Shown here one piece after another: positions 8,246 through 18,467 of a DNA stretch of 64,000 nt; within the stretch, counting starts at the first letter, position 1, and every line of letters begins with the position of its first letter. The DNA comes from Yoonia rosea. GTDB lineage: Bacteria; Pseudomonadota; Alphaproteobacteria; Rhodobacterales; Rhodobacteraceae. Position numbers and translations under genes: made by a program. The notes under the pieces are model-generated. The model did no database searches, was not told the origin of the DNA, and was given only the letters and a program-made list of their open reading frames with translations. The stretch is from contig NZ_FTPR01000001.1 in NCBI RefSeq assembly GCF_900156505.1, positions 1,488,001 to 1,552,000 on the forward strand, written 5' to 3'.

Positions 8246-9050
8246 ATGCGCCCCGGATTCCAGATGACTGCCAGCGTCGTGTCCTCCAGTGCCGCAGCGA
8301 ATGCTTTGGCAAGTGCGGCCTCACTGGGCGCATGACCCAACGCGAGGAATGGCGCGACAAGTGCCGCAATCGGCCGCGCTTCGGACGCGTCCATCGTCAC
8401 CCGTAGCGTCCCGCGCGCATTCGGGGCAGCGCCGATAAACCGCAGAAACTCCCGCTTGGTGCGACTGTTCACTTGCGCCTCACCAACCCCGCGCAAAGCC
8501 GTATCGACCGCAGAACGCGTGACTTCGGAGAAGTCGATCTGCAAATCAGCCAACACATCAGGCGTGACAGTGAAATCAAAAGAAAGAGTTGTGAAAGTCA
8601 TCGCCGCGAGCGCCTCTTGTGCCTGCGCCGCATCTGCAAACGGGGTGGCACGCAACTGCCCTGACATACGCAGGCCACGCCCGTCCCCACCCTGTATCTG
8701 CAAGTCATTTACCTGCACTGAGCCGGTCTGAATGTCTTGTGTTGCCGCGAACCGTCCGTCGAGCGGCCCCAAAGGGGTGTCGCCTTCACTGAAGAACATT
8801 TCAACGGATCGCGTGTCTTCGCGCGCGGAAAACCGCACCCTGCCCTCGGCATTTGCGGGCCGGAATGATGTCGCATTAGAATCCGTAAAACGGCACCAGC
8901 CTTCTGCGCCGGATGTGACCGACCCGGTCAGGTTCGCAACCCCAAAGGATGCCGCAAAGGTGCGGATTTCTGCCCAGGCCCTCGCGCAATCCGTGTCGGC
9001 CAGCGCCGGTAACGGCAGAAGCGCAAAAAGCGATGCCGCAAGCAACCGTC

Positions 9051-9054
<4 letters not shown>
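8242..9054 (-). CDS. hypothetical periplasmic protein in the ftsY operon
   Basis: 270 residues with a clear Sec signal peptide ([19 protein letters not shown], likely cleaved after ALA). The mature part is predicted soluble and rich in beta-strand and Thr/Ser/Asp. It has two cysteines early (DCARAW, GWCRFTD) that could form a disulfide. I do not recognise the family; the repeated pattern of strands resembles lipid- or envelope-associated periplasmic proteins but that is a guess. It overlaps ftsY and the EamA gene by 4 bp each, so it is co-expressed with SRP-receptor and membrane-protein genes. Confidence 0.82.
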
Positions 9055-10343
<1,289 letters not shown>

Positions 10344-10413
10344 CTCGATCAACCGCAGCAGCCTTTCCTATCACCTAATGATGCAGGACAGGTTTGGAAA
10401 GCCTCAACGCGGT

Positions 10414-12105
10414 TTAACCCGATACCTCTTCCTTGAAATGCTGCATCACCAGCTTGATCGGATTGGGCGCCGCCTGCCCCAGACCGCAGATTGATGCATC
10501 GGCCATCGCCGTGCACAGATCGGTCAGCAAGGGTTGATCCCACGTATCCGCCTGCATCAGCTTCACGGCCTTTTCGCAGCCCACACGGCAAGGCGTGCAT
10601 TGCCCGCAGCTTTCATCCTCGAAAAACCGCAGCATGTTCAGCGCCGCATCACGGGCGCGGTCCTGATCGGACAGCACGACAACAGCGGCAGAGCCGATGA
10701 AGGTGCCCAAAGGCTGCAATGTGTCGAAATCCAGCGGCACATCATTGATCGACGCAGGCAATAGACCTGATGAGGGGCCACCCGGCTGATAGGCTTTGAA
10801 CACATGCCCGTCGGCCATGCCGCCAGCGGCGTCGATAACATCCATGATCGTTGATCCCGCAGGCAACAGATACACTCCAGGCGCGGCAACCCGGCCAGAG
10901 ACAGAGTAGGACCGCAGCCCTTTGCGCCCGTTCTTTTCCACACTGCTCAGAATTTCAGGCCCTTCACGGCAAATCCGCGCAACCCAATAAAGCGTTTCAA
11001 CGTTGTGCACCAAAGTGGGGCGATCAAAGATGCCGACCTGTGCCACAAAGGGTGGCCGGTGGCGCGGAATGCCGCGTTTGCCTTCGATGCTTTCGATCAT
11101 CGCGGATTCTTCGCCGCAGATATAAGCGCCCGCACCGCGCCGCAGGTCGATATAGCCTTCCGCGACAAGGCCTGCCTCCTCAAGCGCCCTGATCTCGCGC
11201 GCCAGAATGTCCAGCACTGCTGGATATTCGTCGCGCATATAGATAAAGCAGGTCTCTGCCTCGACCGCCCAGGCGGCGATCAGCATGCCTTCAAGGAACA
11301 CATGCGGGGTGCGTTCCAGATAGTAACGGTCCTTGAACGTCCCCGGTTCGCCCTCGTCCCCGTTCACGGCCAGATAGCGCGGCCCCGCGTTGCCGCGCAC
11401 AAAACCCCATTTCTTGCCCGATGGAAAACCGGCACCACCCAAACCGCGCAGGCCAGAGGCCAGCACTTTGTCCTGGACGTCCTCCCAATTGCCGCTGTCG
11501 CGCAATGACTGAAGCTCTGCATAGCCACCTGTCGCCGCGTAATCCGCATAGCCTTGATAATCGGGCAGATGCGCGTGCGTTTCACCCGCCGCAATGGCCG
11601 CTTGCACCTTTTCGACCGTCGCATGGTCGATATGGTTATGCCCCAACTCCAACACCGGCGCGGTGTCACAACGCCCCATGCAGGGCGCACGCAAGACGCG
11701 GACTTCGGCGGGGTCCAAACCCTCTTCGAGGGCCGCTTTCAACTGCTGGGCGCCCGCCAATTCGCATGACAGGCTATCGCAGACCCGAATGGTCAGCGCC
11801 GGCGGGGCCGCTTCGCCTTCTTTCACCACATCAAAATGGGCATAGAAGGTCGCGACCTCGTAAACCTCGGCCTGGCTCAGGCGTATTTCCTCGGCCAAGG
11901 CGCGCAGATGCGCGGCAGAAAGGTGGCCGTAGGTATCCTGGATCAGATGCAGAAACTCGATCAGCAGATCACGCCGACGCGGGCGATCACCCAAGAGCGT
12001 GCGGACCTCGTCCCATGCGGCGTCATCAAGCGCACGCCCCTTGGTACGGTGCCGCCCTTTGCCCTTGCCGGATTTCCAAACACCTTTGCGGTTGTCCAAA
12101 GCCAT
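10414..12105 (-). CDS. fused NuoE/NuoF-type NADH-binding flavoprotein (formate dehydrogenase beta-like)
   Basis: 563 residues. Residues ~25-160 are a NuoE/FdsG-like thioredoxin-fold [2Fe-2S] domain with the four cysteines in 'CDSLSC' and 'CMGRC'. Residues ~190-563 are NuoF/FdsB-like: 'GLGGAGFPSGKKW' and 'GDEGEPGTFKDR' bind FMN/NADH, 'GAYICGEESAMI' is conserved, and 'CGQCTPCRVGC' plus a later Cys (ICGLGQ) ligate a [4Fe-4S] cluster. This is the diaphorase part of NAD-dependent formate dehydrogenases or hydrogenases. The partner catalytic subunit is not in the window: ftsY follows after 70 bp. The ATG at 12105 has AGGAAAGG upstream; longer in-frame starts are less likely. Confidence 0.88.
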   Translation of the reverse strand: MALDNRKGVWKSGKGKGRHRTKGRALDDAAWDEVRTLLGDRPRRRDLLIEFLHLIQDTYGHLSAAHLRALAEEIRLSQAEVYEVATFYAHFDVVKEGEAAPPALTIRVCDSLSCELAGAQQLKAALEEGLDPAEVRVLRAPCMGRCDTAPVLELGHNHIDHATVEKVQAAIAAGETHAHLPDYQGYADYAATGGYAELQSLRDSGNWEDVQDKVLASGLRGLGGAGFPSGKKWGFVRGNAGPRYLAVNGDEGEPGTFKDRYYLERTPHVFLEGMLIAAWAVEAETCFIYMRDEYPAVLDILAREIRALEEAGLVAEGYIDLRRGAGAYICGEESAMIESIEGKRGIPRHRPPFVAQVGIFDRPTLVHNVETLYWVARICREGPEILSSVEKNGRKGLRSYSVSGRVAAPGVYLLPAGSTIMDVIDAAGGMADGHVFKAYQPGGPSSGLLPASINDVPLDFDTLQPLGTFIGSAAVVVLSDQDRARDAALNMLRFFEDESCGQCTPCRVGCEKAVKLMQADTWDQPLLTDLCTAMADASICGLGQAAPNPIKLVMQHFKEEVSG

Positions 12106-12218
12106 CACGCCTTTCCTCATCTCGTTAGGGCCAACATACGTCTCCGCGCGCCGCCAAACCACGCAAAAGCGACACCCAAGACGGCCAAACCGCGCAGCAA
12201 TGCAATTTCCTCTACACC

Positions 12219-13265
12219 ATGCGGAAACCCGTGCTAACTATCCGAAACATGGAACCACGTCTTTTGCATTTCGGCCTTGCCACCCTGACCCCCGCTGCGC
12301 TGATCGGCGCCGGCGCCTTTCTGGGCGGCGGCTGGGTGATTGCTGCGGTTGTTTATCTGACAGCAATGACAAGCCTGCTGGACCGGCTGATCAGGAAAGA
12401 ACCCGCGGCCGGCGCGGCGTCGCAGGATGCCGTTTTATCGGTTGCAATTGCGCTGACCCATTTTTGCCTGCTGCCCGTCGTTGTATGGTCCCTCGCGAAG
12501 GCTGACATCACGCCACTGGCGAAAACCGGCATCTTCTTTGCTGCGGGGCTTTGGTTCGGCCAGATCAGCAACGCCAATGCGCATGAGCTGATCCACCGTC
12601 CCACCCGCGGCCTGCACAGGCTTGGGATGTGGTGCTACATCACGCTGATGTTCGGGCACCATACCTCTGCGCATGTGCTGGTACATCACCCGCATGTAGC
12701 CACCCCTGCAGACCCCAACACATCGCGCAAAGGCGAAAGCCTCTATCGCTATATGATCCGCGCGTGGACTGGCTCATTCCGTGCAGGCTACCGCGCCGAA
12801 AAGGCGCGTCTGGACCGCGTCGGACGCCCCGCATGGCGCAACCCCTACGCGGTCTATGTGGGTGGTAGTCTTCTTTGTCTGACATCGGCGTTCCTGCTGG
12901 GCGGATGGCAGGCGCTTGTCGCCTATGGCGCACTTTCGCTATACGCGCAGTCGCAACTCTTGATGTCTGACTATGTGCAGCACTACGGGCTTGTCCGTGC
13001 TCTCCGCGACAACGGCAAACCCGAGCCTGTCACTGCCAGACACAGCTGGAACAGCCCGCATTGGTTCTCTTCCATGATGCTCCTGAACGCCACGCGGCAC
13101 TCTGATCACCACGCGCACCCTGCGCGGCCTTATCCTGAACTGAACATCCCTGATGACGCCCCTATGCTGCCCCGTCCGCTCCCGCTGATGGCCAGTATCG
13201 CGCTGGTCCCCCCGCTTTGGCGGCGGATCATGGACCCGCGGGTTGAAAGGTGGCGCAATGCGTAG
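12219..13265 (+). CDS. AlkB-like membrane di-iron hydroxylase (alkane 1-monooxygenase family)
   Basis: 348 residues with several membrane helices and the three histidine clusters of membrane fatty-acid-desaturase-type hydroxylases: HELIH at 122-126, 'GHHTSAHVLVHH' at about 146-157, and 'TRHSDHHAH' near 300. 'SDYVQHYGL' matches the fourth conserved His motif of AlkB. The second box reads AHVLVHH where classical AlkB has EHxxGHH, so substrate and even activity on alkanes are uncertain. Family members hydroxylate alkanes or related hydrophobic molecules with rubredoxin. An alternative ATG at 12249 (MEPRLLHFG) looks like the start seen in relatives. The next gene overlaps by 8 bp. Confidence 0.88.
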   Translation: MRKPVLTIRNMEPRLLHFGLATLTPAALIGAGAFLGGGWVIAAVVYLTAMTSLLDRLIRKEPAAGAASQDAVLSVAIALTHFCLLPVVVWSLAKADITPLAKTGIFFAAGLWFGQISNANAHELIHRPTRGLHRLGMWCYITLMFGHHTSAHVLVHHPHVATPADPNTSRKGESLYRYMIRAWTGSFRAGYRAEKARLDRVGRPAWRNPYAVYVGGSLLCLTSAFLLGGWQALVAYGALSLYAQSQLLMSDYVQHYGLVRALRDNGKPEPVTARHSWNSPHWFSSMMLLNATRHSDHHAHPARPYPELNIPDDAPMLPRPLPLMASIALVPPLWRRIMDPRVERWRNA

Positions 13266-13644
13266 TCTGGCGATATGGCTCCTGCTCGCAACCCCTGCGG
13301 TGGCGCAAGACACCATGAGCGGCCCCGAATTTGACGCCTATGTCACGGGCCGGACCATCACATTCCGCACAGCAACCAATCCGCTTTTCGGAATCGAGCG
13401 CTATCTGGAAGACAAACGCGTCATGTGGTCAGATTTCGACGGCACCTGCCAATACGGGGTCTGGTTCGAGAGCAAAGGCGATATCTGTTTCCGTTATGAC
13501 GGTGATCCGGAACACAAGTGCTGGGAAATCTATGCGGAACCGGAAGGCCTGCGCGGGGTGTATACCACGCGGCCAAATACAACCGTGATCTTTGAGGTCC
13601 CCGAAAGCGACGCACCGCTCATCTGCAACGATCTATCGTCCTGA
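13258..13644 (+). CDS. small secreted protein of unknown function, coupled to the alkB-like gene
   Basis: 128 residues with an N-terminal signal peptide (MRSLAIWLLLATPAVAQ). The mature domain holds four cysteines (GTCQYG, DICFRY, HKCWEIY, LICNDLSS), suggesting two disulfides in the periplasm. The central part has 'FDGTCQYGVWFESKGDICFRYDG', a pattern I have seen in small uncharacterised secreted proteins of Rhodobacteraceae, but I assign no function. The ATG at 13258 lies inside the end of the alkB-like gene (8-bp overlap) with AAAGGTGG upstream. Its 3' end overlaps xseA (opposite strand) by 12 bp. Confidence 0.8.
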   Translation: MRSLAIWLLLATPAVAQDTMSGPEFDAYVTGRTITFRTATNPLFGIERYLEDKRVMWSDFDGTCQYGVWFESKGDICFRYDGDPEHKCWEIYAEPEGLRGVYTTRPNTTVIFEVPESDAPLICNDLSS

Positions 13645-15117
13645 GCCAACCTGCAATTTGCCATCTGCAAACTCGATCTCGAGCGCGGTTGCTCCGGCTG
13701 CCGCGGCCTCGGTTGTCACCACTGCGCCGTCACCACGCACCACGGCATATCCGCGTTTGAGGGTTTCGACATAGCCCAGCGTCTCGCGCAACCGGTCCAG
13801 CGCATCCAGCCGCGCCAAACGTTCGGCCTGCTGGCGCGAGGCGCGGTCTGACAGACGGCGCAGCAGCACTTCTAGCCGTTCAGTATGACGTGCGACGCGG
13901 TCTTGCAGAACCGTGCCGCGCAAACCGCGCGCTGTCTGCTCAAGCGCTGTACGCCCGTCCCGTGTCCTGCGTTTCAACGCAGGCGCCAGCCGTTCGGACA
14001 ACCCCGCCAAACGCCGCTGATCCTCGGCCAGCCGGCGTGACAGAATACCCGGACGCAACGCCGCCTCGCTCATCTGCAGACGCTTCTTGGCAGCGGCACC
14101 CTTCAGCGCGGATGGCAGTCGCTCACTCAGGTAATCCAGCCGCTGGCGCGGCCCTTCGACCAATGCATCCACCTGCGGCAAGGCCCGCCCCAGATCGCGC
14201 ACGCGTTGCTGGCGCTGGCCAAGACCCGTTGTCAAAGCACGGCTCAGCCGCGCGCCTTGCTGGTCGGCCCAAGCGAGCAACTCCATCCGCACCGGCACAG
14301 CCAGTTCCGCCGCTGCCGTCGGTGTCGGGGCACGCATGTCCGAGACAAAATCAATCAGCGTCGTATCGGTTTCATGCCCCACAGCGGAAATCAGCGGAAT
14401 ATCCGATGCCGCAGCCGCCCGCGCGACAATCTCTTCGTTGAACCCCCACAGATCTTCAAGCGAGCCACCGCCGCGCGCCACAATCAGCAAATCCGGGCGC
14501 GGCAATGCGCCCCCCGGTGTGAGCGCATTAAACCCTGCAATCGCGGCAGCTACTTCGGGCGCGCATTTGGCTCCTTGCACCGCCACAGGCCAAACCAGAA
14601 CTTTACGCGGAAAACGATCACGCAAGCGGTGTAGAATATCGCGGATCACAGCCCCCGATGGTGATGTGACCACCCCGATAATTTCGGGCAGATAGGGCAA
14701 GGGTTTCTTGCGCTCGGGCGCGAAGAGCCCCTCGGCCGCAAGTGCCGCCTTGCGCTTTTCCAGCATCGCCATCAGCGCACCGGCACCGGCAGGGGCGATA
14801 TCCTCAATCACCATCTGGTATTTCGACTGACCGGGGAATGTGGTGAGCTTGCCCGTGGCAATCACCTCCATCCCCTCTTCCGGACGGTGCGCCAGCCCCT
14901 GCGCACGGCCTTTCCAGATCACACCGGCCAGAACCGAGCGATCATCCTTGAGGTCCATATAAATATGGCCCGATGCAGGCCGCGACACGCGCCCCACTTC
15001 TCCGCGCACGCGCACATGGGAAAACCCGCCCTCGATCGCCTTTTTGACTGCGCCCGAAATCTCGGACACCGAAAACTCGGGGGTGTTATCGGCGGGCCCA
15101 TCGTCGAAGAGGTCCAT
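13633..15117 (-). CDS. xseA: exodeoxyribonuclease VII large subunit
   Basis: 494 residues. XseA with XseB degrades single-stranded DNA in both directions to oligonucleotides and acts in mismatch repair and recombination. An N-terminal OB-fold (residues ~10-110: 'VRVRGEVGRVSRPASGHIYMDLKD') precedes the catalytic domain with 'EIIGVVTSPSGAVIRDI', 'VARGGGSLEDLWGFNEE' and 'PLISAVGHETDTTLIDFVSD'. A long coiled-coil arm (~290-430) follows. xseB is not in the window. The start ATG overlaps by one base the stop of the upstream gene on the same strand, so they are probably co-transcribed. Confidence 0.96.
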   Translation of the reverse strand: MDLFDDGPADNTPEFSVSEISGAVKKAIEGGFSHVRVRGEVGRVSRPASGHIYMDLKDDRSVLAGVIWKGRAQGLAHRPEEGMEVIATGKLTTFPGQSKYQMVIEDIAPAGAGALMAMLEKRKAALAAEGLFAPERKKPLPYLPEIIGVVTSPSGAVIRDILHRLRDRFPRKVLVWPVAVQGAKCAPEVAAAIAGFNALTPGGALPRPDLLIVARGGGSLEDLWGFNEEIVARAAAASDIPLISAVGHETDTTLIDFVSDMRAPTPTAAAELAVPVRMELLAWADQQGARLSRALTTGLGQRQQRVRDLGRALPQVDALVEGPRQRLDYLSERLPSALKGAAAKKRLQMSEAALRPGILSRRLAEDQRRLAGLSERLAPALKRRTRDGRTALEQTARGLRGTVLQDRVARHTERLEVLLRRLSDRASRQQAERLARLDALDRLRETLGYVETLKRGYAVVRGDGAVVTTEAAAAGATALEIEFADGKLQVGSGR

Positions 15118-15710
15118 TATATTGCTTCACCTTTTCCATGCGCCTCTAATGGCAAGGACGAGAACTGCCACTTCAGGAAAAAGGCTGTCAGGCATAACAC
15201 TCCCGCCAGCACGACAAAAAGAAAGGTTTTAAAAAGCAGCGCCAACATCAGGGCCAAGCCACCGCTGGCGAACAAGAGAATGCGCGAAATCCGCACCGTT
15301 GCAAAATCGGGATCCGGCCAGAACTGTACCTGCGCACGGCCAAATTCTTCTGCATAGTGATCCAGAGTGCGCCCATAGGCCGGATCATCCGCAAACTGCA
15401 CAAGATCGTCAGGGCGATAAATGATGCGGCCAATGATACGGGGACAAAAGTCTTCGAAATACGCCTTTTCATCCTGCACATGCATCTTCCAGACGACATC
15501 CACGATGGGTGATGGCACAAGCGTTTCACCGGTACTGCCCACCAGATACATAAAGCGGCGATATTCTTCGACGAGAGTGTAGCACACATCAATCGAATGG
15601 CCGGTTTCCTCGTGCAGACGGTCGACCAGTGAACGCGTCAGTGGACGCTCGTGAAAGCTATAGCCTTCAAGGCGGTGCCAAAGCTTCCGGTCCTTTTTGA
15701 TCGGTTTCAT
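15117..15710 (-). CDS. GRDP/DUF1399-like protein with C-terminal membrane segments
   Basis: 197 residues. The N-terminal ~120 residues match the glycine-rich-domain-containing-protein (DUF1399) pattern best known from plants: 'YRRFMYLVGSTGETLVPSPIVDVVWKMHV' region with 'D..W..H' and 'YFEDFC'. Two hydrophobic stretches near the C-terminus (ILLFASGGLALMLALLF and FLFVVLAGVLCLTAFFL) should anchor it in the membrane. The function of bacterial members is unknown. I choose the ATG at 15710 (MKPIKKDRK); a TTG 22 codons upstream is possible. Its stop overlaps the xseA start. Confidence 0.72.
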   Translation of the reverse strand: MKPIKKDRKLWHRLEGYSFHERPLTRSLVDRLHEETGHSIDVCYTLVEEYRRFMYLVGSTGETLVPSPIVDVVWKMHVQDEKAYFEDFCPRIIGRIIYRPDDLVQFADDPAYGRTLDHYAEEFGRAQVQFWPDPDFATVRISRILLFASGGLALMLALLFKTFLFVVLAGVLCLTAFFLKWQFSSLPLEAHGKGEAI

Positions 15711-15872
15711 CTTTGCGTCTATGCTCGCATTGGTTGTCTCGCTTACGACACTAGTCTGATGCGGCACGCGCGCCAAGCACCAGAGACTAAAAAACCTTTG
15801 ATTTGGGTGACACTTGTGGTCACGCCATCCCCGTCTTAGAACCGTGGCACTTCAATTCTTGCAGGGACGAAT

Positions 15873-17135
15873 ATGAACATTCTCATTTTGGGCAGTGGCG
15901 GGCGCGAACATAGTCTGGCTTGGGCCGTCAAACAGAACCCCAAATGTGATCGCCTGATTGTTGCCCCCGGAAATGCGGGGATCGCGGCCCATGCGGAATG
16001 TGCAGACATCAACATTCTCGACGGTGGTGCAGTAGCGACATTCGCCGAAGAGAACGCGATTGATTTCGTCATTATCGGCCCCGAAGCCCCCCTTGCGGCC
16101 GGTGTGGCCGACCGGCTGCGCAGCGCCGGATTTCTGGTCTTTGGTCCAAGTCAGGCGGCGGCCCAGCTTGAAGCCTCGAAGTCTTTTACCAAAGCGATCT
16201 GTAACGCGGCAGGCGCGCCGACAGCTGCCTATGCGCATTTCACTGACGCGGATGCCGCCCGCGCCTATATCCGCGCCAAAGGTGCGCCGATTGTGGTCAA
16301 GGCTGACGGGCTTGCCGCCGGCAAAGGCGTGATCGTTGCCATGACGGAAGGCGAAGCACTTGCCGCGATCGACGATATGTTCGACGGCAGCTTTGGCGCG
16401 GCAGGTGCCGAGGTGGTGATCGAAGAGTTCATGGACGGTGAAGAAGCTTCATTCTTTGTGCTCTGTGACGGCAAAACCATCCTGCCCGTGGGCACCGCCC
16501 AAGACCATAAACGCGCTTTTGACGGCGATACGGGCCCGAACACAGGCGGCATGGGCGCTTACTCCCCCGCCCCTGTGATGACCGATGCGATTACACAAAA
16601 AGCGCTGGACGAAATCATCACCCCCACGATGGATGAGATGCGCAAGCGCGGCACCCCTTTCCAAGGTGTTCTTTTTGTCGGCCTGATGATCCAGAATGGC
16701 CAGCCGCGTCTGGTGGAATACAACGTCCGCTTTGGCGATCCCGAATGCCAGTGCCTGATGATGCGTCTGGGCGGGCAGATCCTTGATCTGTTGCAGGCAT
16801 GCGCCGAAGAGCGTTTGGACGAGATGCAGGTCAACTGGGCGGATGATCACGCGCTGAACATTGTCATGGCAGCAAAGGGGTATCCCGGAAACTATGCCAA
16901 GGGCAGTGTGATTGGCGGGCTGGACAGTCAACCCGAAGACAGCTTCCACATGGTATTTCACGCGGGCACCGCGCTGAAAGACGGGCAAATCACCGCCGCA
17001 GGCGGACGCGTTTTGAACGTGACAGCACGGGGGGCAACCTTGGCCGAGGCACATGAAAAGGCCTATGCCATGGCTCAGACGATCGACTGGCCCGACGGGT
17101 TTTACCGGTCCGACATCGGCTGGCGGGCACTGTAG
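15873..17135 (+). CDS. purD: phosphoribosylamine--glycine ligase
   Basis: 420 residues. PurD joins phosphoribosylamine to glycine with ATP to give GAR in de novo purine synthesis. The N-terminal '[17 protein letters not shown]' is diagnostic. The ATP-grasp domain shows '[15 protein letters not shown]', '[11 protein letters not shown]', '[23 protein letters not shown]' (split here by family breaks) and the metal-binding '[13 protein letters not shown]'. Shine-Dalgarno AGGGA precedes the ATG. Monocistronic: a bidirectional terminator follows, shared with carD. Confidence 0.97.
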   Translation: MNILILGSGGREHSLAWAVKQNPKCDRLIVAPGNAGIAAHAECADINILDGGAVATFAEENAIDFVIIGPEAPLAAGVADRLRSAGFLVFGPSQAAAQLEASKSFTKAICNAAGAPTAAYAHFTDADAARAYIRAKGAPIVVKADGLAAGKGVIVAMTEGEALAAIDDMFDGSFGAAGAEVVIEEFMDGEEASFFVLCDGKTILPVGTAQDHKRAFDGDTGPNTGGMGAYSPAPVMTDAITQKALDEIITPTMDEMRKRGTPFQGVLFVGLMIQNGQPRLVEYNVRFGDPECQCLMMRLGGQILDLLQACAEERLDEMQVNWADDHALNIVMAAKGYPGNYAKGSVIGGLDSQPEDSFHMVFHAGTALKDGQITAAGGRVLNVTARGATLAEAHEKAYAMAQTIDWPDGFYRSDIGWRAL

Positions 17136-17141
17136 TCGTAC

Positions 17142-17180
17142 AAAAAAAGGCCACGCTTGATGCCAAGCGTGGCCTTTTCT
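17142..17180. terminator. bidirectional intrinsic terminator between purD and carD
   Basis: A 15-bp perfect stem (AAAAGGCCACGCTTG at 17145-17159 with CAAGCGTGGCCTTTT at 17164-17178) and a 4-nt loop ATGC. Flanking A and T runs provide U tracts on both strands. It lies between the convergent purD and carD stop codons. Confidence 0.95.
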
Positions 17181-17200
17181 ATCTCTAAATGTCGAAGCGC

Positions 17201-17707
17201 TTATGCGGCGCGGCCGACCAGAACAGAATCGATCTCTGCCGCGGCAGCATTCTCATCGTTACCCGCCACAGCAGCGATTTCGCGGGTCAGGCGCTCGAGT
17301 GCGGCTTCATAAAGCTGACGCTCAGAATAGCTCTGCTCGCGCTGGTCGTCCTGGCGGTGCAGGTCGCGCACGACCTCTGCGATGGCAATCAGATCACCCG
17401 AATTGATCTTTTGCTCGTACTCTTGCGCACGGCGCGACCACATGGCCTTTTTGACCTTTGCCTTGCCGCGCAGTGTCTTCATTGCATGGCTGACCACATC
17501 AGGTGTCGCCAAGGCACGCATGCCCACGTCGGTGGCTTTGTCAGTCGGCACCCGCAGGGTCATTTTGTCTTTCTCGAACGAGATGACAAACATCTCAAGC
17601 TCGAAGCCAGCAATCTCTTGCGTCTCGATCGACACAATTTTGCCGACCCCGTGGGCGGGGTAAACGACAAACTCGTTGGGGCTAAAGTCGTATTTCTTCT
17701 TGCTCAT
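17201..17707 (-). CDS. carD: CarD family transcriptional regulator
   Basis: 168 residues. CarD proteins bind the RNA polymerase beta subunit through an N-terminal Tudor-like RID domain and stabilise open promoter complexes; in Rhodobacteraceae CarD is needed at many sigma-70 promoters lacking the -7 T. Visible: 'FVVYPAHGVGKIVSIE' (RID), 'MTLRVPTDKA', and the C-terminal helical DNA-binding part 'KAMWSRRAQEYEQKINSGD' and 'YSERQLYEAALERL'. The ATG at 17707 has AAAGGA upstream. The upstream leader contains a terminator-like hairpin (17742-17776), suggesting attenuation. Confidence 0.95.
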   Translation of the reverse strand: MSKKKYDFSPNEFVVYPAHGVGKIVSIETQEIAGFELEMFVISFEKDKMTLRVPTDKATDVGMRALATPDVVSHAMKTLRGKAKVKKAMWSRRAQEYEQKINSGDLIAIAEVVRDLHRQDDQREQSYSERQLYEAALERLTREIAAVAGNDENAAAAEIDSVLVGRAA

Positions 17708-17741
17708 GATCGTCCTTTCATGACGGCCAGCTGATGACGAC

Positions 17742-17776
17742 AAAAAAACCGCCGGGGGCACTTCGCCTCCGCCGGA
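17742..17776 (-). terminator. terminator-like hairpin with U7 in the probable carD leader
   Basis: On the minus strand a GC-rich imperfect stem (CCGGCGGAGGC / GCCCCCGGCGG, 5-nt loop) is followed by seven U. It sits 34 bp before the carD ATG and 139 bp after the ferredoxin stop. If transcription of carD starts at the -10 near 17825, this hairpin would be inside the leader and act as an attenuator; otherwise it ends the ferredoxin transcript. Confidence 0.6.
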
Positions 17777-17822
17777 GCTATCGTCTAATGATCTGGATCA
17801 CGTCGTTCGCAACATTCCACTT

Positions 17823-17831
17823 AGTATACCA
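17823..17831 (-). promoter_or_regulatory. candidate extended -10 promoter of carD
   Basis: Minus strand reads ATGGTATACTAAG: TATACT (complement of 17823-17828) preceded by TGG, an extended -10. No good -35 is seen at 17 bp. It would give a leader of about 110 nt for carD. Inference from motif only. Confidence 0.45.
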
Positions 17832-17914
17832 TAAAAATAGGCCCAGCGGAAGCTTCCCGAGTCAACGCACGAACCACTTGTAAACAAAGGTCTTTTGCAT
17901 CAACTCAGTGCGAA

Positions 17915-18250
17915 TCAGCCACCTTCACCGGCGGCTTCCGAAAAGAGCTCCATCTTGCCTTCTTTGCCGTCCATTTCTTCGGCAGTCGGCAGCGGGTCCT
18001 TCTTCGTGATGATCACCGGCCACATCTCGGAATACTTGCGGTTGAATTCAACCCATTTTTCCATGTCCGGCTCGGTGTCCGGACGGATCGCATCGGCAGG
18101 GCATTCAGGCTCGCAAACACCGCAGTCAATACATTCGTCAGGATGGATCACCAGCATGTTTTCACCTTCGTAAAAACAATCTACGGGGCAGACTTCGACG
18201 CAGTCCGTGTATTTGCAGGCGATGCAGTTGTCGTTGACGATGTAGGTCAT
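17915..18250 (-). CDS. fdxA: 7Fe (3Fe-4S/4Fe-4S) ferredoxin FdxA
   Basis: 111 residues. The N-terminal cluster region is [17 protein letters not shown] and the second is [12 protein letters not shown], the spacing of seven-iron ferredoxins with one [3Fe-4S] and one [4Fe-4S] cluster. A C-terminal helical extension ([19 protein letters not shown]) is typical of the FdxA group in proteobacteria. Cytosolic electron carrier. In related genomes it stands between an S4-domain gene and carD. Here a TerB-like gene on the opposite strand intervenes. Confidence 0.95.
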   Translation of the reverse strand: MTYIVNDNCIACKYTDCVEVCPVDCFYEGENMLVIHPDECIDCGVCEPECPADAIRPDTEPDMEKWVEFNRKYSEMWPVIITKKDPLPTAEEMDGKEGKMELFSEAAGEGG

Positions 18251-18467
18251 AAGGCGCGGTTCCGATCAGTTCACGCAGCCTAGCTAGAATAGACTGGCCG
18301 CGCGTTCAAGGTCCAACAGTCCAACGAAGGCGGCGAAGTCCAAGATTGCGACAAGATGCGCGAAATTGCTGCGGCGCCTCAAGATGCTGGACAGCACGAA
18401 ATCTACCAACCATCCTGTCACTCGCGAATTCACAACAAAGAATTTTGACCTCGGGAGCGAACATACA

